Source: Polaribacter aquimarinus | Lineage (GTDB): Bacteria > Bacteroidota > Bacteroidia > Flavobacteriales > Flavobacteriaceae | Length of the DNA: 64,000 nt | Direction: 5' to 3' | Assembly (NCBI RefSeq): GCF_003129485.1 | Contig: NZ_QFFG01000005.1 | Span: forward strand, 186,001 to 250,000 | In this document: positions 43,556-51,912 of the stretch, piece after piece | How the letters are laid out: each line of letters opens with the position of its first letter | Numbering within the stretch: position 1 is the first letter of the stretch | Position numbers and translations under genes: made by a program | The notes under the pieces: model-generated | The model's database searches: none | Seen by the model: the letters and a program-made list of their open reading frames with translations, nothing else | Told to the model about the DNA's origin: nothing

Positions 43556-45658
43556 ATGCAAAGTTTTAGAACAGAAATAGAAAATCCGGTTGTAGAAAAA
43601 GATATTATTGAATTAGCAAATAAAATTGCTGCATTCAATAATCTACAAATAGATGAAGAAAAATTTAGAAGTTTACGTTTAGCAAGAGGTGTATATGGTC
43701 AGCGACAAGAAGGCGTACAAATGATTCGTATCAAAATACCTTATGGTAAATTAAAGAGCAATCAATTACGTAGAATTTCTGAAGTTTCTGACGAATATTC
43801 AAGAGGAAGATTACATATTACAACACGTCAAGATATTCAAATTCACTATGTTGATTTGAACAGAACTCCAGAATTGTGGGCAGAATTAGAACGTGATGAT
43901 GTTACGTTACGTGAAGCTTGTGGTAATGTGGTTAGAAACGTAACTGCATCAGAAACTGCAGGTATAGATGTAAATGAGCCTTTTGATGTTTCTCCTTATG
44001 CAGATGCATTGTATAAGTTCTTTTTACGTAATCCAATTTGTCAAGAAATGGGGCGTAAATTCAAAGTTTCTTTTTCTTCTACAGATGAAGATACAGGATT
44101 GTCTTATTTACACGATTTAGGATATATTGCTAAAATTCAAGATGGTGTAAGAGGTTTTAAAGTGATGGTTGCAGGAGGATTAGGATCTCAACCAAGACAC
44201 GCAGATGTGTTATATGATTTTTTACCATCAGACAAAATAATTCCAGTAATGGAAGGTGTTTTAAGAATTTTTGATAGATATGGTGAGCGTAAAAGTAGAG
44301 CTAAAGCTAGAATGAAATTCTTATTAAAAGATATCGGTTTAGATGCATTTAGAGATTTAATTGCACAAGAACAGAAAGCAATCGAGTTTAAATCAGTTGT
44401 TATTGATGCCGATGGGTATGTGCCTTCAAAACCAGTTTCAGTTGAAGCTCCTGAAGTTGCAATTAAAGATCAAACTGCTTTTAATTTGTGGAAATCAACA
44501 AACATCATTCCTCAAAAACAGGAAGGTTATGTTGCCATCGGAATTAAAGTTTTATTAGGAGATTTTTATACAGACAAAGCAAGGTTATTAGCAGATTTAG
44601 TTGATAATTATGCAGCAGGTGAAGTGCGTTTAACTTTACGTCAAAACATTGTAATTCCTTTTGTGAAGGAAGAATTAGTGCCTTTTTTCTATCAAGAATT
44701 AGAAAAATTAGGATTTGTAGAAGCTGGTTATAATAAAGCAGTAGATATTACAGCTTGTCCAGGTACAGATACGTGTAATTTGGGGATTGCAAGTAGTACA
44801 GGAATTGCAGAAGAGTTAGAAAGAGTTATTGCAGCAGAATATCCTCAGTATTTACAAAACGAAGATTTAGTCATTAAAATTAGCGGTTGTATGAATGCTT
44901 GTGGACAACACAATATGGCAAATATTGGTTTCCAAGGGATGACTGTTAGAACGAAGGATAAGTTAGTAGCTCCAGCATTACAAGTATTGTTAGGTGGAGG
45001 AAATTTAGGAAATGGAAATGCACTTTTCGCAGATAAAGTTGTAAAAGTACCAAGTAGAAGAGGTCCAGAAGCGTTGCGTAGAATCTTAAATGATTTTGAA
45101 GCAAATGCAAACGGAAAAGAGTTTGTGCATTACTATAAAGAAAAAGGAGAAAAGTATTTCTATGATTTCTTAAACGATTTGCAAGATGTTACCAATTTAA
45201 CTCAAGAAGATTTCATTGATTGGGGAGAAGAAGAAAAATATGTAAAAGCAATTGGAGTTGGAGAATGTGCAGGTGTAGTAATTGATTTAATTGCGACGTT
45301 GTTTTTAGAAAGTGAAGAAAAAATTGAAAATGCAAGAGAAGCATCTGAAAATGGAGTGTATTCAGGGGCAATTTATTATGCATATCAATCTTTAGTAAAT
45401 ACAGCGAAAGCAATGTTGTTGGCAGAGAATAAAAAGACCAATACACACGCGGGTATCATTGCACAATTTGACGAGTTATTTGTTGCTTCAGGTAAAATTG
45501 AGTTAAATACAACTTTTAGTGAGTTAATTTATCAAATTAATAAAAATGCACCTAATAAAGAGTTTTGTTCGCAATATATCAATGATTCTGAAGATTTGTT
45601 ACAAAAAGTGAAAAGATTTAGAGAGTTATCTAATACTTTTGCTGAAAGTGTAATCTAA
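43556..45658 (+). CDS. Siroheme sulfite reductase with C-terminal HEPN domain
   Basis: This 700-residue enzyme reduces sulfite to sulfide. Two nitrite/sulfite-reductase half repeats occupy about 1-555. The siroheme/4Fe-4S cysteines are in CPGTDTCNLG (near 400) and SGCMNACGQH (near 443). The C-terminal 140 residues form a HEPN-like helical domain (YSGAIYYAYQSLVNTAKAML, then THAGIIAQFDELF). A HEPN tail on a sulfite reductase is unusual, though I believe it recurs in Bacteroidota. Electrons probably come from the ferredoxin and reductase encoded downstream. An ATG 12 bases upstream is also possible. Confidence 0.92.
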   Translation: MQSFRTEIENPVVEKDIIELANKIAAFNNLQIDEEKFRSLRLARGVYGQRQEGVQMIRIKIPYGKLKSNQLRRISEVSDEYSRGRLHITTRQDIQIHYVDLNRTPELWAELERDDVTLREACGNVVRNVTASETAGIDVNEPFDVSPYADALYKFFLRNPICQEMGRKFKVSFSSTDEDTGLSYLHDLGYIAKIQDGVRGFKVMVAGGLGSQPRHADVLYDFLPSDKIIPVMEGVLRIFDRYGERKSRAKARMKFLLKDIGLDAFRDLIAQEQKAIEFKSVVIDADGYVPSKPVSVEAPEVAIKDQTAFNLWKSTNIIPQKQEGYVAIGIKVLLGDFYTDKARLLADLVDNYAAGEVRLTLRQNIVIPFVKEELVPFFYQELEKLGFVEAGYNKAVDITACPGTDTCNLGIASSTGIAEELERVIAAEYPQYLQNEDLVIKISGCMNACGQHNMANIGFQGMTVRTKDKLVAPALQVLLGGGNLGNGNALFADKVVKVPSRRGPEALRRILNDFEANANGKEFVHYYKEKGEKYFYDFLNDLQDVTNLTQEDFIDWGEEEKYVKAIGVGECAGVVIDLIATLFLESEEKIENAREASENGVYSGAIYYAYQSLVNTAKAMLLAENKKTNTHAGIIAQFDELFVASGKIELNTTFSELIYQINKNAPNKEFCSQYINDSEDLLQKVKRFRELSNTFAESVI

Positions 45659-45663
45659 AAATT

Positions 45664-46440
45664 ATGATATTCAAAACTCCTAAATTAACGGTTGTTGGTG
45701 CTGGTCCTGGTGATGTAGATTTAATCACGGTAAAAGCAATTAAGGTTTTAAAAAATGCAGATGTTGTTTTATACGATGCTTTGGTAAACGAAGAGTTGTT
45801 AGACTATATCAATCCAGAAGCAGAACAAATTTTTGTAGGAAAACGAAGAGGTTGCTACAAATACCAACAAGAACAAATCAACGAGTTGATTGTGTCTCGT
45901 GCAAAATCAAATGGGCACGTTGTTCGTTTAAAAGGTGGAGATCCTTTTATTTTTGGTAGAGGTGCAGAAGAAATGGAATATGCAGCAAATTTTGGAGTAG
46001 AAGTAGCAGTTGTTCCAGGTATTTCATCATCAATGGCAGTAGCTGCTAGTCAGAATATACCTGTTACAAAAAGAGGAAGTTCAGAAAGTTTTTGGGTAAT
46101 TACTGGTACAACTAAGGAGCATAAAATATCTGAAGATATTAAACTCGCAGCAAAATCAAATGCAACTGTAGTTGTGTTAATGGGGATGAGTAAATTGCCT
46201 CAAATTGTAAAATTATTTCAAGCTGAAGGTAAAAACGATTTACCAGTTGCGATTATTCAAAACGGAACAAGACCTGATGAAAAAATAGGAATTGGAACAG
46301 TTGATACCATTGAGAATATTGTTACAGAAATAGAATTGAAAAATCCAGCAATTATTTTGTTAGGTGAGGTGGTAAATCATCGTCAAAGTATTTTAGAGTT
46401 GCACGAATTTTATGCAAACGATTTAAGAGGATTAGTATAA
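45664..46440 (+). CDS. cobA: Uroporphyrinogen-III C-methyltransferase (SUMT)
   Basis: SUMT adds two methyl groups to uroporphyrinogen III to give precorrin-2, the first step to siroheme. The 258-residue protein shows the SAM-binding opening VVGAGPGDVDLITVKAIK, the motif LKGGDPFIFGRG and VVPGISS. It starts 5 bases after sulfite reductase and overlaps the next gene by one base. The product supplies the siroheme of the preceding enzyme; precorrin-2 could also feed cobalamin, which MetH needs. Confidence 0.97.
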   Translation: MIFKTPKLTVVGAGPGDVDLITVKAIKVLKNADVVLYDALVNEELLDYINPEAEQIFVGKRRGCYKYQQEQINELIVSRAKSNGHVVRLKGGDPFIFGRGAEEMEYAANFGVEVAVVPGISSSMAVAASQNIPVTKRGSSESFWVITGTTKEHKISEDIKLAAKSNATVVVLMGMSKLPQIVKLFQAEGKNDLPVAIIQNGTRPDEKIGIGTVDTIENIVTEIELKNPAIILLGEVVNHRQSILELHEFYANDLRGLV

Positions 46441-47018
46441 TGGAAAGAAATAATTTATATCCAATTTTTTTGAAAACAAAAAACCTTCAAGTTTTAATTG
46501 TTGGAGGTGGTTTTGTTGCTGAAGAAAAATTGACTTTCTTATTAAAATCGAGTCCAGATGCTAATGTAACTATCGTTTCTCCTATGTTTAGAGAGGGTAC
46601 AATTGCTTTGGCTAAAAAAGGAAATGTAACCTTAATAGAAGATATTTATAAAAAAGATTTCATCCAAGGGAAACACATTGTTGTAGCAACTACAGATATT
46701 CCAGAAGTAAACGTAGATGTTTACAAAGATTGTAGAGCAGAAGCAAAATTGGTAAATGTAGCTGACAATCCTCCATATTGCGATTTTTATATGGGAGGTA
46801 TAGTTACCAAAGGAAATGTAAAAGTGGCAATTTCTACAAACGGAAAATCGCCAACAACAGCTAAAAGATTACGTCAATTTTTCGAAGAGGTTATTCCAGA
46901 AAACATTGATGATTTGGTAAAGAATTTAAACGAATATAGAAAAACCATCAAAGGAAACTTTGAAGAAAAAGTGGAAAAACTAAACGAATTTACCAAGAGT
47001 TTAGTTGAAAAAAAATAA
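46440..47018 (+). CDS. Precorrin-2 dehydrogenase / siroheme-forming protein (Met8/CysG-N type)
   Basis: A 192-residue protein that oxidises precorrin-2 to sirohydrochlorin with NAD and may also insert iron. The nucleotide-binding motif is LIVGGGFVAEEKLTFLL, and the conserved VNVADNPPYCDFYMGGIV and ISTNGKSPTTAK are present. Together with CobA it replaces the fused CysG of enterobacteria. The start overlaps the cobA stop (TAATGG). Confidence 0.94.
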   Translation: MERNNLYPIFLKTKNLQVLIVGGGFVAEEKLTFLLKSSPDANVTIVSPMFREGTIALAKKGNVTLIEDIYKKDFIQGKHIVVATTDIPEVNVDVYKDCRAEAKLVNVADNPPYCDFYMGGIVTKGNVKVAISTNGKSPTTAKRLRQFFEEVIPENIDDLVKNLNEYRKTIKGNFEEKVEKLNEFTKSLVEKK

Positions 47019-47026
47019 AAGAGAAA

Positions 47027-47087
47027 CTGTCATTTCGAGTGTTTTTTGAAAAATGAAAAAAATGTATCGAGAAATCTCAAATTGACA
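47027..47087. repeat. REP-like element of the TGTCATTTCGAG family
   Basis: The element starts CTGTCATTTCGAGT and ends CGAGAAATCTCAAATTGACA, with an A-rich centre. It fills the gap between the siroheme gene and the ferredoxin reductase gene. The same family is nested in the repeat upstream of metF. I recall it as a common intergenic repeat in flavobacterial genomes. Confidence 0.7.
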
Positions 47088-47100
47088 AATTTTAAGCAAT

Positions 47101-48156
47101 ATGATTACAACAGACATACTAATTATCGGGGCAGGACCAACAGGATTATTCACAGTTTTTGAAGCTGGATTATTAAAATTAAAGTGTCATTTAATTGATG
47201 CTTTGCCACAACCTGGTGGACAATGTTCAGAGATTTATCCAAAGAAACCTATTTATGACATTCCTGCATATCCAGAGATTTTAGCAGGAGATTTAACGCA
47301 TAAATTAATGGAGCAAATCAAGCAATTTGAACCTGGTTTTACTTTGGGTGAAAGAGCAGATACTATAGATAAGCAAGATGATGGTACTTTTATTGTAACG
47401 ACTAATAAAGGAACAAAACATCACGCAAAAATAGTTGCAATTGCAGGAGGTTTAGGTTCTTTTGAACCAAGAAAACCATTAATTCCAAATATTGCAGATT
47501 TCGAAGATAAGGGTGTTGAGTACATTATTAAAGAACCAGAATTATACAGAGATAAAAAAGTAGTGATTTCTGGTGGTGGAGATTCAGCTTTAGACTGGGC
47601 AATTTTCTTGTCAGATGTAGCTTCAGAAGTAACTTTAATTCATAGAAGAAATGAATTTAGAGGCGCTTTAGATTCTGTTGAAAAAGCGCAAGAGTTAAAG
47701 AATTTAGGAAAAATAAATATCATAACTCCTGCAGAAGTAAAAGGAATTATTGGTACAGATAAAGTTACAGGTGTGGCTGTTGAGAAAAAAGGCGAAGACG
47801 CTTTTATTATTGATACAGACCACTTTATTCCACTATTTGGGTTATCACCAAAATTAGGGCCAATAGGTAACTGGGGATTAGAAATCGAGAAAAATGCCAT
47901 CAAAGTAAACAACGCTTTAGATTATCAAACCAACATTCCAGGAATTTACGCAATTGGTGACGTAAATACGTATCCAGGGAAATTAAAACTGATTTTATGT
48001 GGTTTCCACGAAGCAACTTTAATGTGCCAGAGTGCGTATAAGAGAATCTTTCCAGATAAAAAATACGTAATGAAATACACAACAGTTGGAGGTGTTCAAG
48101 GTTTTGACGGAACCAAAAAAGAAGCGCCAAAAGCAGTTGTAAAAGCAATACAATAA
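47101..48156 (+). CDS. Thioredoxin-reductase-like ferredoxin-NADP reductase
   Basis: A 351-residue FAD/NAD(P) flavoprotein of the YumC/FNR2 type. The FAD motif is ILIIGAGPTGLFTVFEAG, followed by PQPGGQCSEIYPKKPIYDIP. The NADP motif is VVISGGGDSALDWAIFL with HRRNEFRG, and the second FAD motif is GIYAIGDVNTYPGK. The CxxC redox pair of true thioredoxin reductases is missing. Its place beside a ferredoxin and a sulfite reductase suggests it feeds electrons from NADPH to sulfite. Confidence 0.93.
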   Translation: MITTDILIIGAGPTGLFTVFEAGLLKLKCHLIDALPQPGGQCSEIYPKKPIYDIPAYPEILAGDLTHKLMEQIKQFEPGFTLGERADTIDKQDDGTFIVTTNKGTKHHAKIVAIAGGLGSFEPRKPLIPNIADFEDKGVEYIIKEPELYRDKKVVISGGGDSALDWAIFLSDVASEVTLIHRRNEFRGALDSVEKAQELKNLGKINIITPAEVKGIIGTDKVTGVAVEKKGEDAFIIDTDHFIPLFGLSPKLGPIGNWGLEIEKNAIKVNNALDYQTNIPGIYAIGDVNTYPGKLKLILCGFHEATLMCQSAYKRIFPDKKYVMKYTTVGGVQGFDGTKKEAPKAVVKAIQ

Positions 48157-48166
48157 AAAAAGTAGA

Positions 48167-48190
48167 TAGGTGTTAGTAATTAGGTTTTAG
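48167..48190 (+). repeat. Left inverted repeat flanking the S23 gene
   Basis: TAGGTGTTAGTAATTAGG and the following TTTTAG match, in inverted orientation, the repeat at 48605-48635. The right copy has 7 extra bases. Confidence 0.65.
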
Positions 48191-48248
48191 AATGCTCAAT
48201 TTAATTTTAAATTAGCTTTCTAAAATTTAATTGTAAAATACGAATGCT

Positions 48249-48596
48249 ATGGGAGTTCAAAGATTTGAAGATTTAAAAGTATGGCAAAAAGCACAAGATT
48301 TTTCTGTGATAATTTATGCTAATTTTAAAAATAATAAAGACTTTTCTTTTTCAGATCAAATAAAAAGAGCTTCTGTTTCTATCTCAAATAATATTGCAGA
48401 AGGCTTTGATAGAAGCTCAAATCTTGATTTTAAAAGATTTTTATACATATCTTTGGCGTCAAATAGTGAAACTAGATCAATGTTGTATTTAGCAGTAAGA
48501 TTAAAATTTATTTCCGATGAAATTTCTGAAGATTTAATCGAGAAATCTAATGAAATTGCGAAAATGCTATCGGGTTTAATAAAGTCATTAAAATAA
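48249..48596 (+). CDS. Four-helix-bundle protein (S23 / rRNA intervening-sequence family)
   Basis: A 115-residue helical protein with the family pattern FEDLKVWQKAQDFSVIIY, SDQIKRASVSISNNIAEGFD and SLASNSETRSML. Relatives were first found inside 23S rRNA intervening sequences and are related to Avd of diversity-generating retroelements. No reverse transcriptase is near. It interrupts the sulfate operon between reductase and ferredoxin and is flanked by imperfect inverted repeats. Its function is unknown. Confidence 0.93.
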   Translation: MGVQRFEDLKVWQKAQDFSVIIYANFKNNKDFSFSDQIKRASVSISNNIAEGFDRSSNLDFKRFLYISLASNSETRSMLYLAVRLKFISDEISEDLIEKSNEIAKMLSGLIKSLK

Positions 48597-48604
48597 ACGA
48601 ACTA

Positions 48605-48635
48605 CTAGTACCTAATTACTAAAAACTAATACCTA
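48605..48635 (-). repeat. Right inverted repeat flanking the S23 gene
   Basis: The reverse strand reads TAGGTATTAG, then TTTTTAG, then TAATTAGGTACTAG. It matches the left repeat apart from a 7-base insertion. It ends 2 bases before the ferredoxin start codon. Confidence 0.65.
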
Positions 48636-48637
48636 GA

Positions 48638-48970
48638 ATGATGCAAGACATCAATATAAAAATAACAGACAGAAACGGTGTAACACACGATGTTGTAGCA
48701 CCAACAGATATGGCAATGAACTTAATGGAAGTTGTTCGTTCTTACGAATTAGCTGAAGAAGGAACCATTGGTATTTGTGGAGGAATGGCAATGTGTGCTT
48801 CTTGTCAATGTTATGTAAAGTCAGATCACGAATTACCTGAAATGACGGATGATGAAGACGCAATGTTAGCAGAAGCGTTTAATGTGGAAGATAACAGTAG
48901 GTTAGGTTGTCAAATCCAAATGACTCCAGAAATGGAAGGTTTAGAAGTAGAATTAGCACCAGAAAGTTAA
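48638..48970 (+). CDS. Adrenodoxin-type 2Fe-2S ferredoxin
   Basis: A 110-residue electron carrier. The cluster ligands are in CGGMAMCASC (C-x5-C-x2-C) and LGCQIQMTPEM (fourth cysteine), the adrenodoxin pattern. It is acidic, as expected. It probably carries electrons from the reductase at 47101 to the sulfite reductase at 43556. A repeat end lies directly before its ATG, so its ribosome-binding context may have been changed by the insertion. Confidence 0.93.
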   Translation: MMQDINIKITDRNGVTHDVVAPTDMAMNLMEVVRSYELAEEGTIGICGGMAMCASCQCYVKSDHELPEMTDDEDAMLAEAFNVEDNSRLGCQIQMTPEMEGLEVELAPES

Positions 48971-48977
48971 ATCTATA

Positions 48978-49754
48978 ATGGAACAAACAGAACAAATAAA
49001 AGCAACAGAAAAATTAGTTGGTTTTAAAAACTACAGAATGTGTTTAAAAGATGCAGTAGGAGTTTTTACAAAGCAATTGATTAATAATTTGTTTGATGTA
49101 AATCATTTAGCTGAAAGTGGTCCAAAAACAAGAATACAATTCTTAAAAATTTTAGAAAGATTATCCGTTGAAAACGGAGAAGAAATTTGGAATGATTTTG
49201 AAAGTTCTTTTATTACGATAAGAAAGAAATTAGATTTAGATGCAGAAGCGGCTCATAAAAATGACCCTGCTGCAAAAAGTTTAAATGAAGTTTATTTAGC
49301 ATATCCAGGTTTTTATGCAATTGCAGTGCATAGATTAAGTCATCAATTGTTAAAATTAGGTGTTCCAGTTTTACCAAGAGTAATGAGCGAATTTGCGCAC
49401 AGTACAACAGGTACAGATATTCATCCAGGGGCAGAAATTGGAGAATCTTTTTTTATAGATCACGCAACAGGAATTGTCATAGGAGAAACCACTGTAATTA
49501 GAGATAATGTGCAGATTTTTCAAGGTGTTACTTTAGGTGGAATTCAAGTAAAAAAGAGTTTAGCATCAACAAAGAGACATCCAACTATAGAAAATGGCGT
49601 AGTTATTTATGCGAATGCAACTATTTTAGGAGGAGATGTAGTTATTGGAGCAAATTCAGTAATTGGAGCAAATGTATGCATTACAGAATCTATTCCAGAA
49701 AATTCGGTAGTTACAGTACAATCAGAAAATAATATTTTTCAAAAAAGAAATTAA
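48978..49754 (+). CDS. cysE: Serine O-acetyltransferase (EpsC/CysE type)
   Basis: CysE makes O-acetylserine for cysteine synthesis. The 258-residue protein has a helical N-terminal part and a left-handed beta-helix (GTDIHPGAEIGESFFIDHAT, then GVTLGG). The catalytic His/Asp region DIHPGA and FIDHATG is intact. The gap from the ferredoxin gene is 7 bases and that to cysM is 3 bases, so the three are cotranscribed. Confidence 0.95.
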   Translation: MEQTEQIKATEKLVGFKNYRMCLKDAVGVFTKQLINNLFDVNHLAESGPKTRIQFLKILERLSVENGEEIWNDFESSFITIRKKLDLDAEAAHKNDPAAKSLNEVYLAYPGFYAIAVHRLSHQLLKLGVPVLPRVMSEFAHSTTGTDIHPGAEIGESFFIDHATGIVIGETTVIRDNVQIFQGVTLGGIQVKKSLASTKRHPTIENGVVIYANATILGGDVVIGANSVIGANVCITESIPENSVVTVQSENNIFQKRN

Positions 49755-49757
49755 AGA

Positions 49758-50645
49758 ATGCAGACAAAAAGCATCATAGATTTTGTAGGAAATACACCTT
49801 TGGTGGAGGCTCAAAATATTTTTAAAAAAGAAGGCGTAACATTATTGTTAAAGTTAGAGGGAAATAATCCAGGAGGAAGCGTAAAAGATAGAGCTGCGTA
49901 TTATATGATTTCTGAGGCTATCAAAAGGAAAAATATAAAAAAAGGAGATACATTAGTTGAAGCTACAAGTGGAAATACAGGTATTGCTTTAGCATTAATG
50001 GCTAAAGTTTTGGGTGTAAATATGGTCATTACAATGCCAGAAAATTCCACAATAGAAAGAGTAAAAACAATGCGTGCCTATGGTGCAAAAGTAATTTTAA
50101 CTCCTGCTGAAAAAGGAATGGAAGGTGCAATTGATCACGCATTAAAATTGAAATATAAAAAGGGCTATTTTCGTTTAAATCAATTTGATAATTTAGATAA
50201 CCCTAAAGCACATTATAATACAACAGGTCCAGAAATCTGGAGAGATACAGAGGGGCAAGTTACCCATTTTGTTTCTGCTATGGGAACAACAGGAACCATA
50301 ACTGGAGTCTCAGATTTCTTAAAAGGAAAAAATAAAAATATTCAAATAATTGGAGCGCAACCTAAAGACGGAGCAAGAATCCCTGGAATTAGAAAATGGA
50401 GAGAAGAATATTTGCCTGCTATCTTCAAAGCAAATAAGATTGATAAAATTTTAGAAGTTTCAGAAGAAGAAGCAAGAGAAATGACCATTCGTTTGGCAAA
50501 AGAAGAAGGGATTTTTGCAGGAATGAGTAGTGGAGGTTCTGTGGCAACTGCTTTAAAAATTGCAAATTCTATTGACAAAGGTGTTGTGGTTGCCATTATT
50601 TGTGATAGAGGAGACAGATACTTATCATCAGATATCTTCGAATAA
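49758..50645 (+). CDS. cysM: Cysteine synthase (CysM type)
   Basis: A PLP enzyme of 295 residues that joins O-acetylserine with sulfide or thiosulfate. The PLP lysine lies in NNPGGSVKDRAAYYM, and the phosphate loop and substrate loop are EATSGNTGIALA and STIERVKTMRAYGAK. The short length and GNNPGGS fit CysM better than CysK. It is the last gene of the sulfate operon. Confidence 0.94.
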   Translation: MQTKSIIDFVGNTPLVEAQNIFKKEGVTLLLKLEGNNPGGSVKDRAAYYMISEAIKRKNIKKGDTLVEATSGNTGIALALMAKVLGVNMVITMPENSTIERVKTMRAYGAKVILTPAEKGMEGAIDHALKLKYKKGYFRLNQFDNLDNPKAHYNTTGPEIWRDTEGQVTHFVSAMGTTGTITGVSDFLKGKNKNIQIIGAQPKDGARIPGIRKWREEYLPAIFKANKIDKILEVSEEEAREMTIRLAKEEGIFAGMSSGGSVATALKIANSIDKGVVVAIICDRGDRYLSSDIFE

Positions 50646-50709
50646 ATTATAAAAAGAAGAAAAAAGTTCGTTACTTTGTCTCGAATTTAGTTCATAAACT
50701 TATTGATAC

Positions 50710-50827
50710 GTTATCACGAAAGGCAGAGGGATTAGACCCTATGAAGCTTTGGCAACCTCTCAAATTTTGAGAAAGGTGCTACATTCTACTTTATACTGAA
50801 CTTGTTTCAGTAACTAAGACAGATAAC
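50710..50827 (+). ncRNA. SAM-I (S-box) riboswitch upstream of metH
   Basis: P1 forms between GTTATC (50710-50715) and GATAAC (50822-50827). Inside are CGAAAGGCAGAGGGATTAGA, GAAGCTTTGGCAACC and GAAAGGTGCTACATTCTAC. After the aptamer, TGATG and CATCA next to the ATG could form a small hairpin that hides the start. It would control the two metH genes, the small protein and metF. Confidence 0.93.
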
Positions 50828-50877
50828 AGCGAAAAACTTCACTTTTCCTGATGACATATTGATAGAAACATCAAAAT

Positions 50878-51897
50878 ATGTCAAATATTTACAAAGCTTT
50901 ACAAGAACGAATTTTAGTTTTAGATGGTGCTATGGGTACTATGCTACAAGCGTATAAATTCACTGAAGAAGATTTTAGAGGAGAACGCTTTAAAGACTAT
51001 CCAACACCTTTACAGGGCAATAACGATTTGTTGTCAATTACGCAACCAGAAGCTATCAAAACCATTCACGGAAAGTATTTTGAAGCGGGTGCAGATATTG
51101 TTGAAACCAATACGTTTTCTGGAACTACAATTGCTATGGCAGATTATCAAATGGAAGATTTGGTATACGAACTAAATTATCAATCAGCTAAAATAGCCAA
51201 AGAAGTTGCCAATGAATTTACAGCTAAAGAACCTCATAAGCCACGTTTTGTAGCGGGTTCTATAGGTCCTACAAATAGAACTGCAAGTATGTCTCCAGAT
51301 GTAAATGATCCTGGTTATAGAGCAGTAACTTTTGATGAATTAAGAATTGCCTACAAACAACAAACTGAAGCTTTATTAGATGGAGGTGCAGATTTATTAC
51401 TGGTAGAAACGGTTTTTGATACTTTGAATGCAAAAGCGGCTTTATTTGCCATTGAGCAAGTAAAAGAAGAGCGTAATATTGAAGTTCCTGTGATGTTAAG
51501 TGGAACCATTACAGATGCTTCAGGAAGAACATTATCAGGGCAAACAGCAGAAGCTTTTTTAATTTCTGTTTCCCATATTCCATTATTATCAGTAGGATTC
51601 AATTGTGCTTTAGGTGCTAATTTATTACAACCGCATTTAGAGGCAATTGCCAATAAAACTGAGTTTGCAATTTCTGCGCACCCAAATGCAGGATTACCAA
51701 ATGCTTTTGGTGAATATGATGAAACTCCAGAAGAAATGGGAGAGCAAATTGAAGAATATTTAAAGAAAAATTTAATCAATATTATTGGAGGTTGTTGCGG
51801 TACAAGTCCAGAGCATATAAAAGTAATAGCAAATATTGCTGCTAAATATAAACCAAGAGAAGCTGCCACTTTGAGCGCAGTAGAAAGGTCTTATTAA
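50878..51897 (+). CDS. metH: Methionine synthase, homocysteine-binding part (split MetH-N)
   Basis: The N-terminal module of cobalamin-dependent methionine synthase encoded as its own 339-residue protein. It begins with the family motif [20 protein letters not shown]. The zinc cysteines are in VGFNCALG and [10 protein letters not shown]. It presents homocysteine to the methyl-cobalamin of the next gene product. The split form is, to my knowledge, common in Bacteroidota. The next gene begins 15 bases after its stop. Confidence 0.96.
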   Translation: MSNIYKALQERILVLDGAMGTMLQAYKFTEEDFRGERFKDYPTPLQGNNDLLSITQPEAIKTIHGKYFEAGADIVETNTFSGTTIAMADYQMEDLVYELNYQSAKIAKEVANEFTAKEPHKPRFVAGSIGPTNRTASMSPDVNDPGYRAVTFDELRIAYKQQTEALLDGGADLLLVETVFDTLNAKAALFAIEQVKEERNIEVPVMLSGTITDASGRTLSGQTAEAFLISVSHIPLLSVGFNCALGANLLQPHLEAIANKTEFAISAHPNAGLPNAFGEYDETPEEMGEQIEEYLKKNLINIIGGCCGTSPEHIKVIANIAAKYKPREAATLSAVERSY

Positions 51898-51912
51898 AAG
51901 GAAAGAAAGAAG

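Noticed and set aside
48249..48596. Diversity-generating retroelement based on the Avd-like four-helix protein
   Set aside because: No reverse transcriptase or template/variable repeat pair is in the surrounding sequence.
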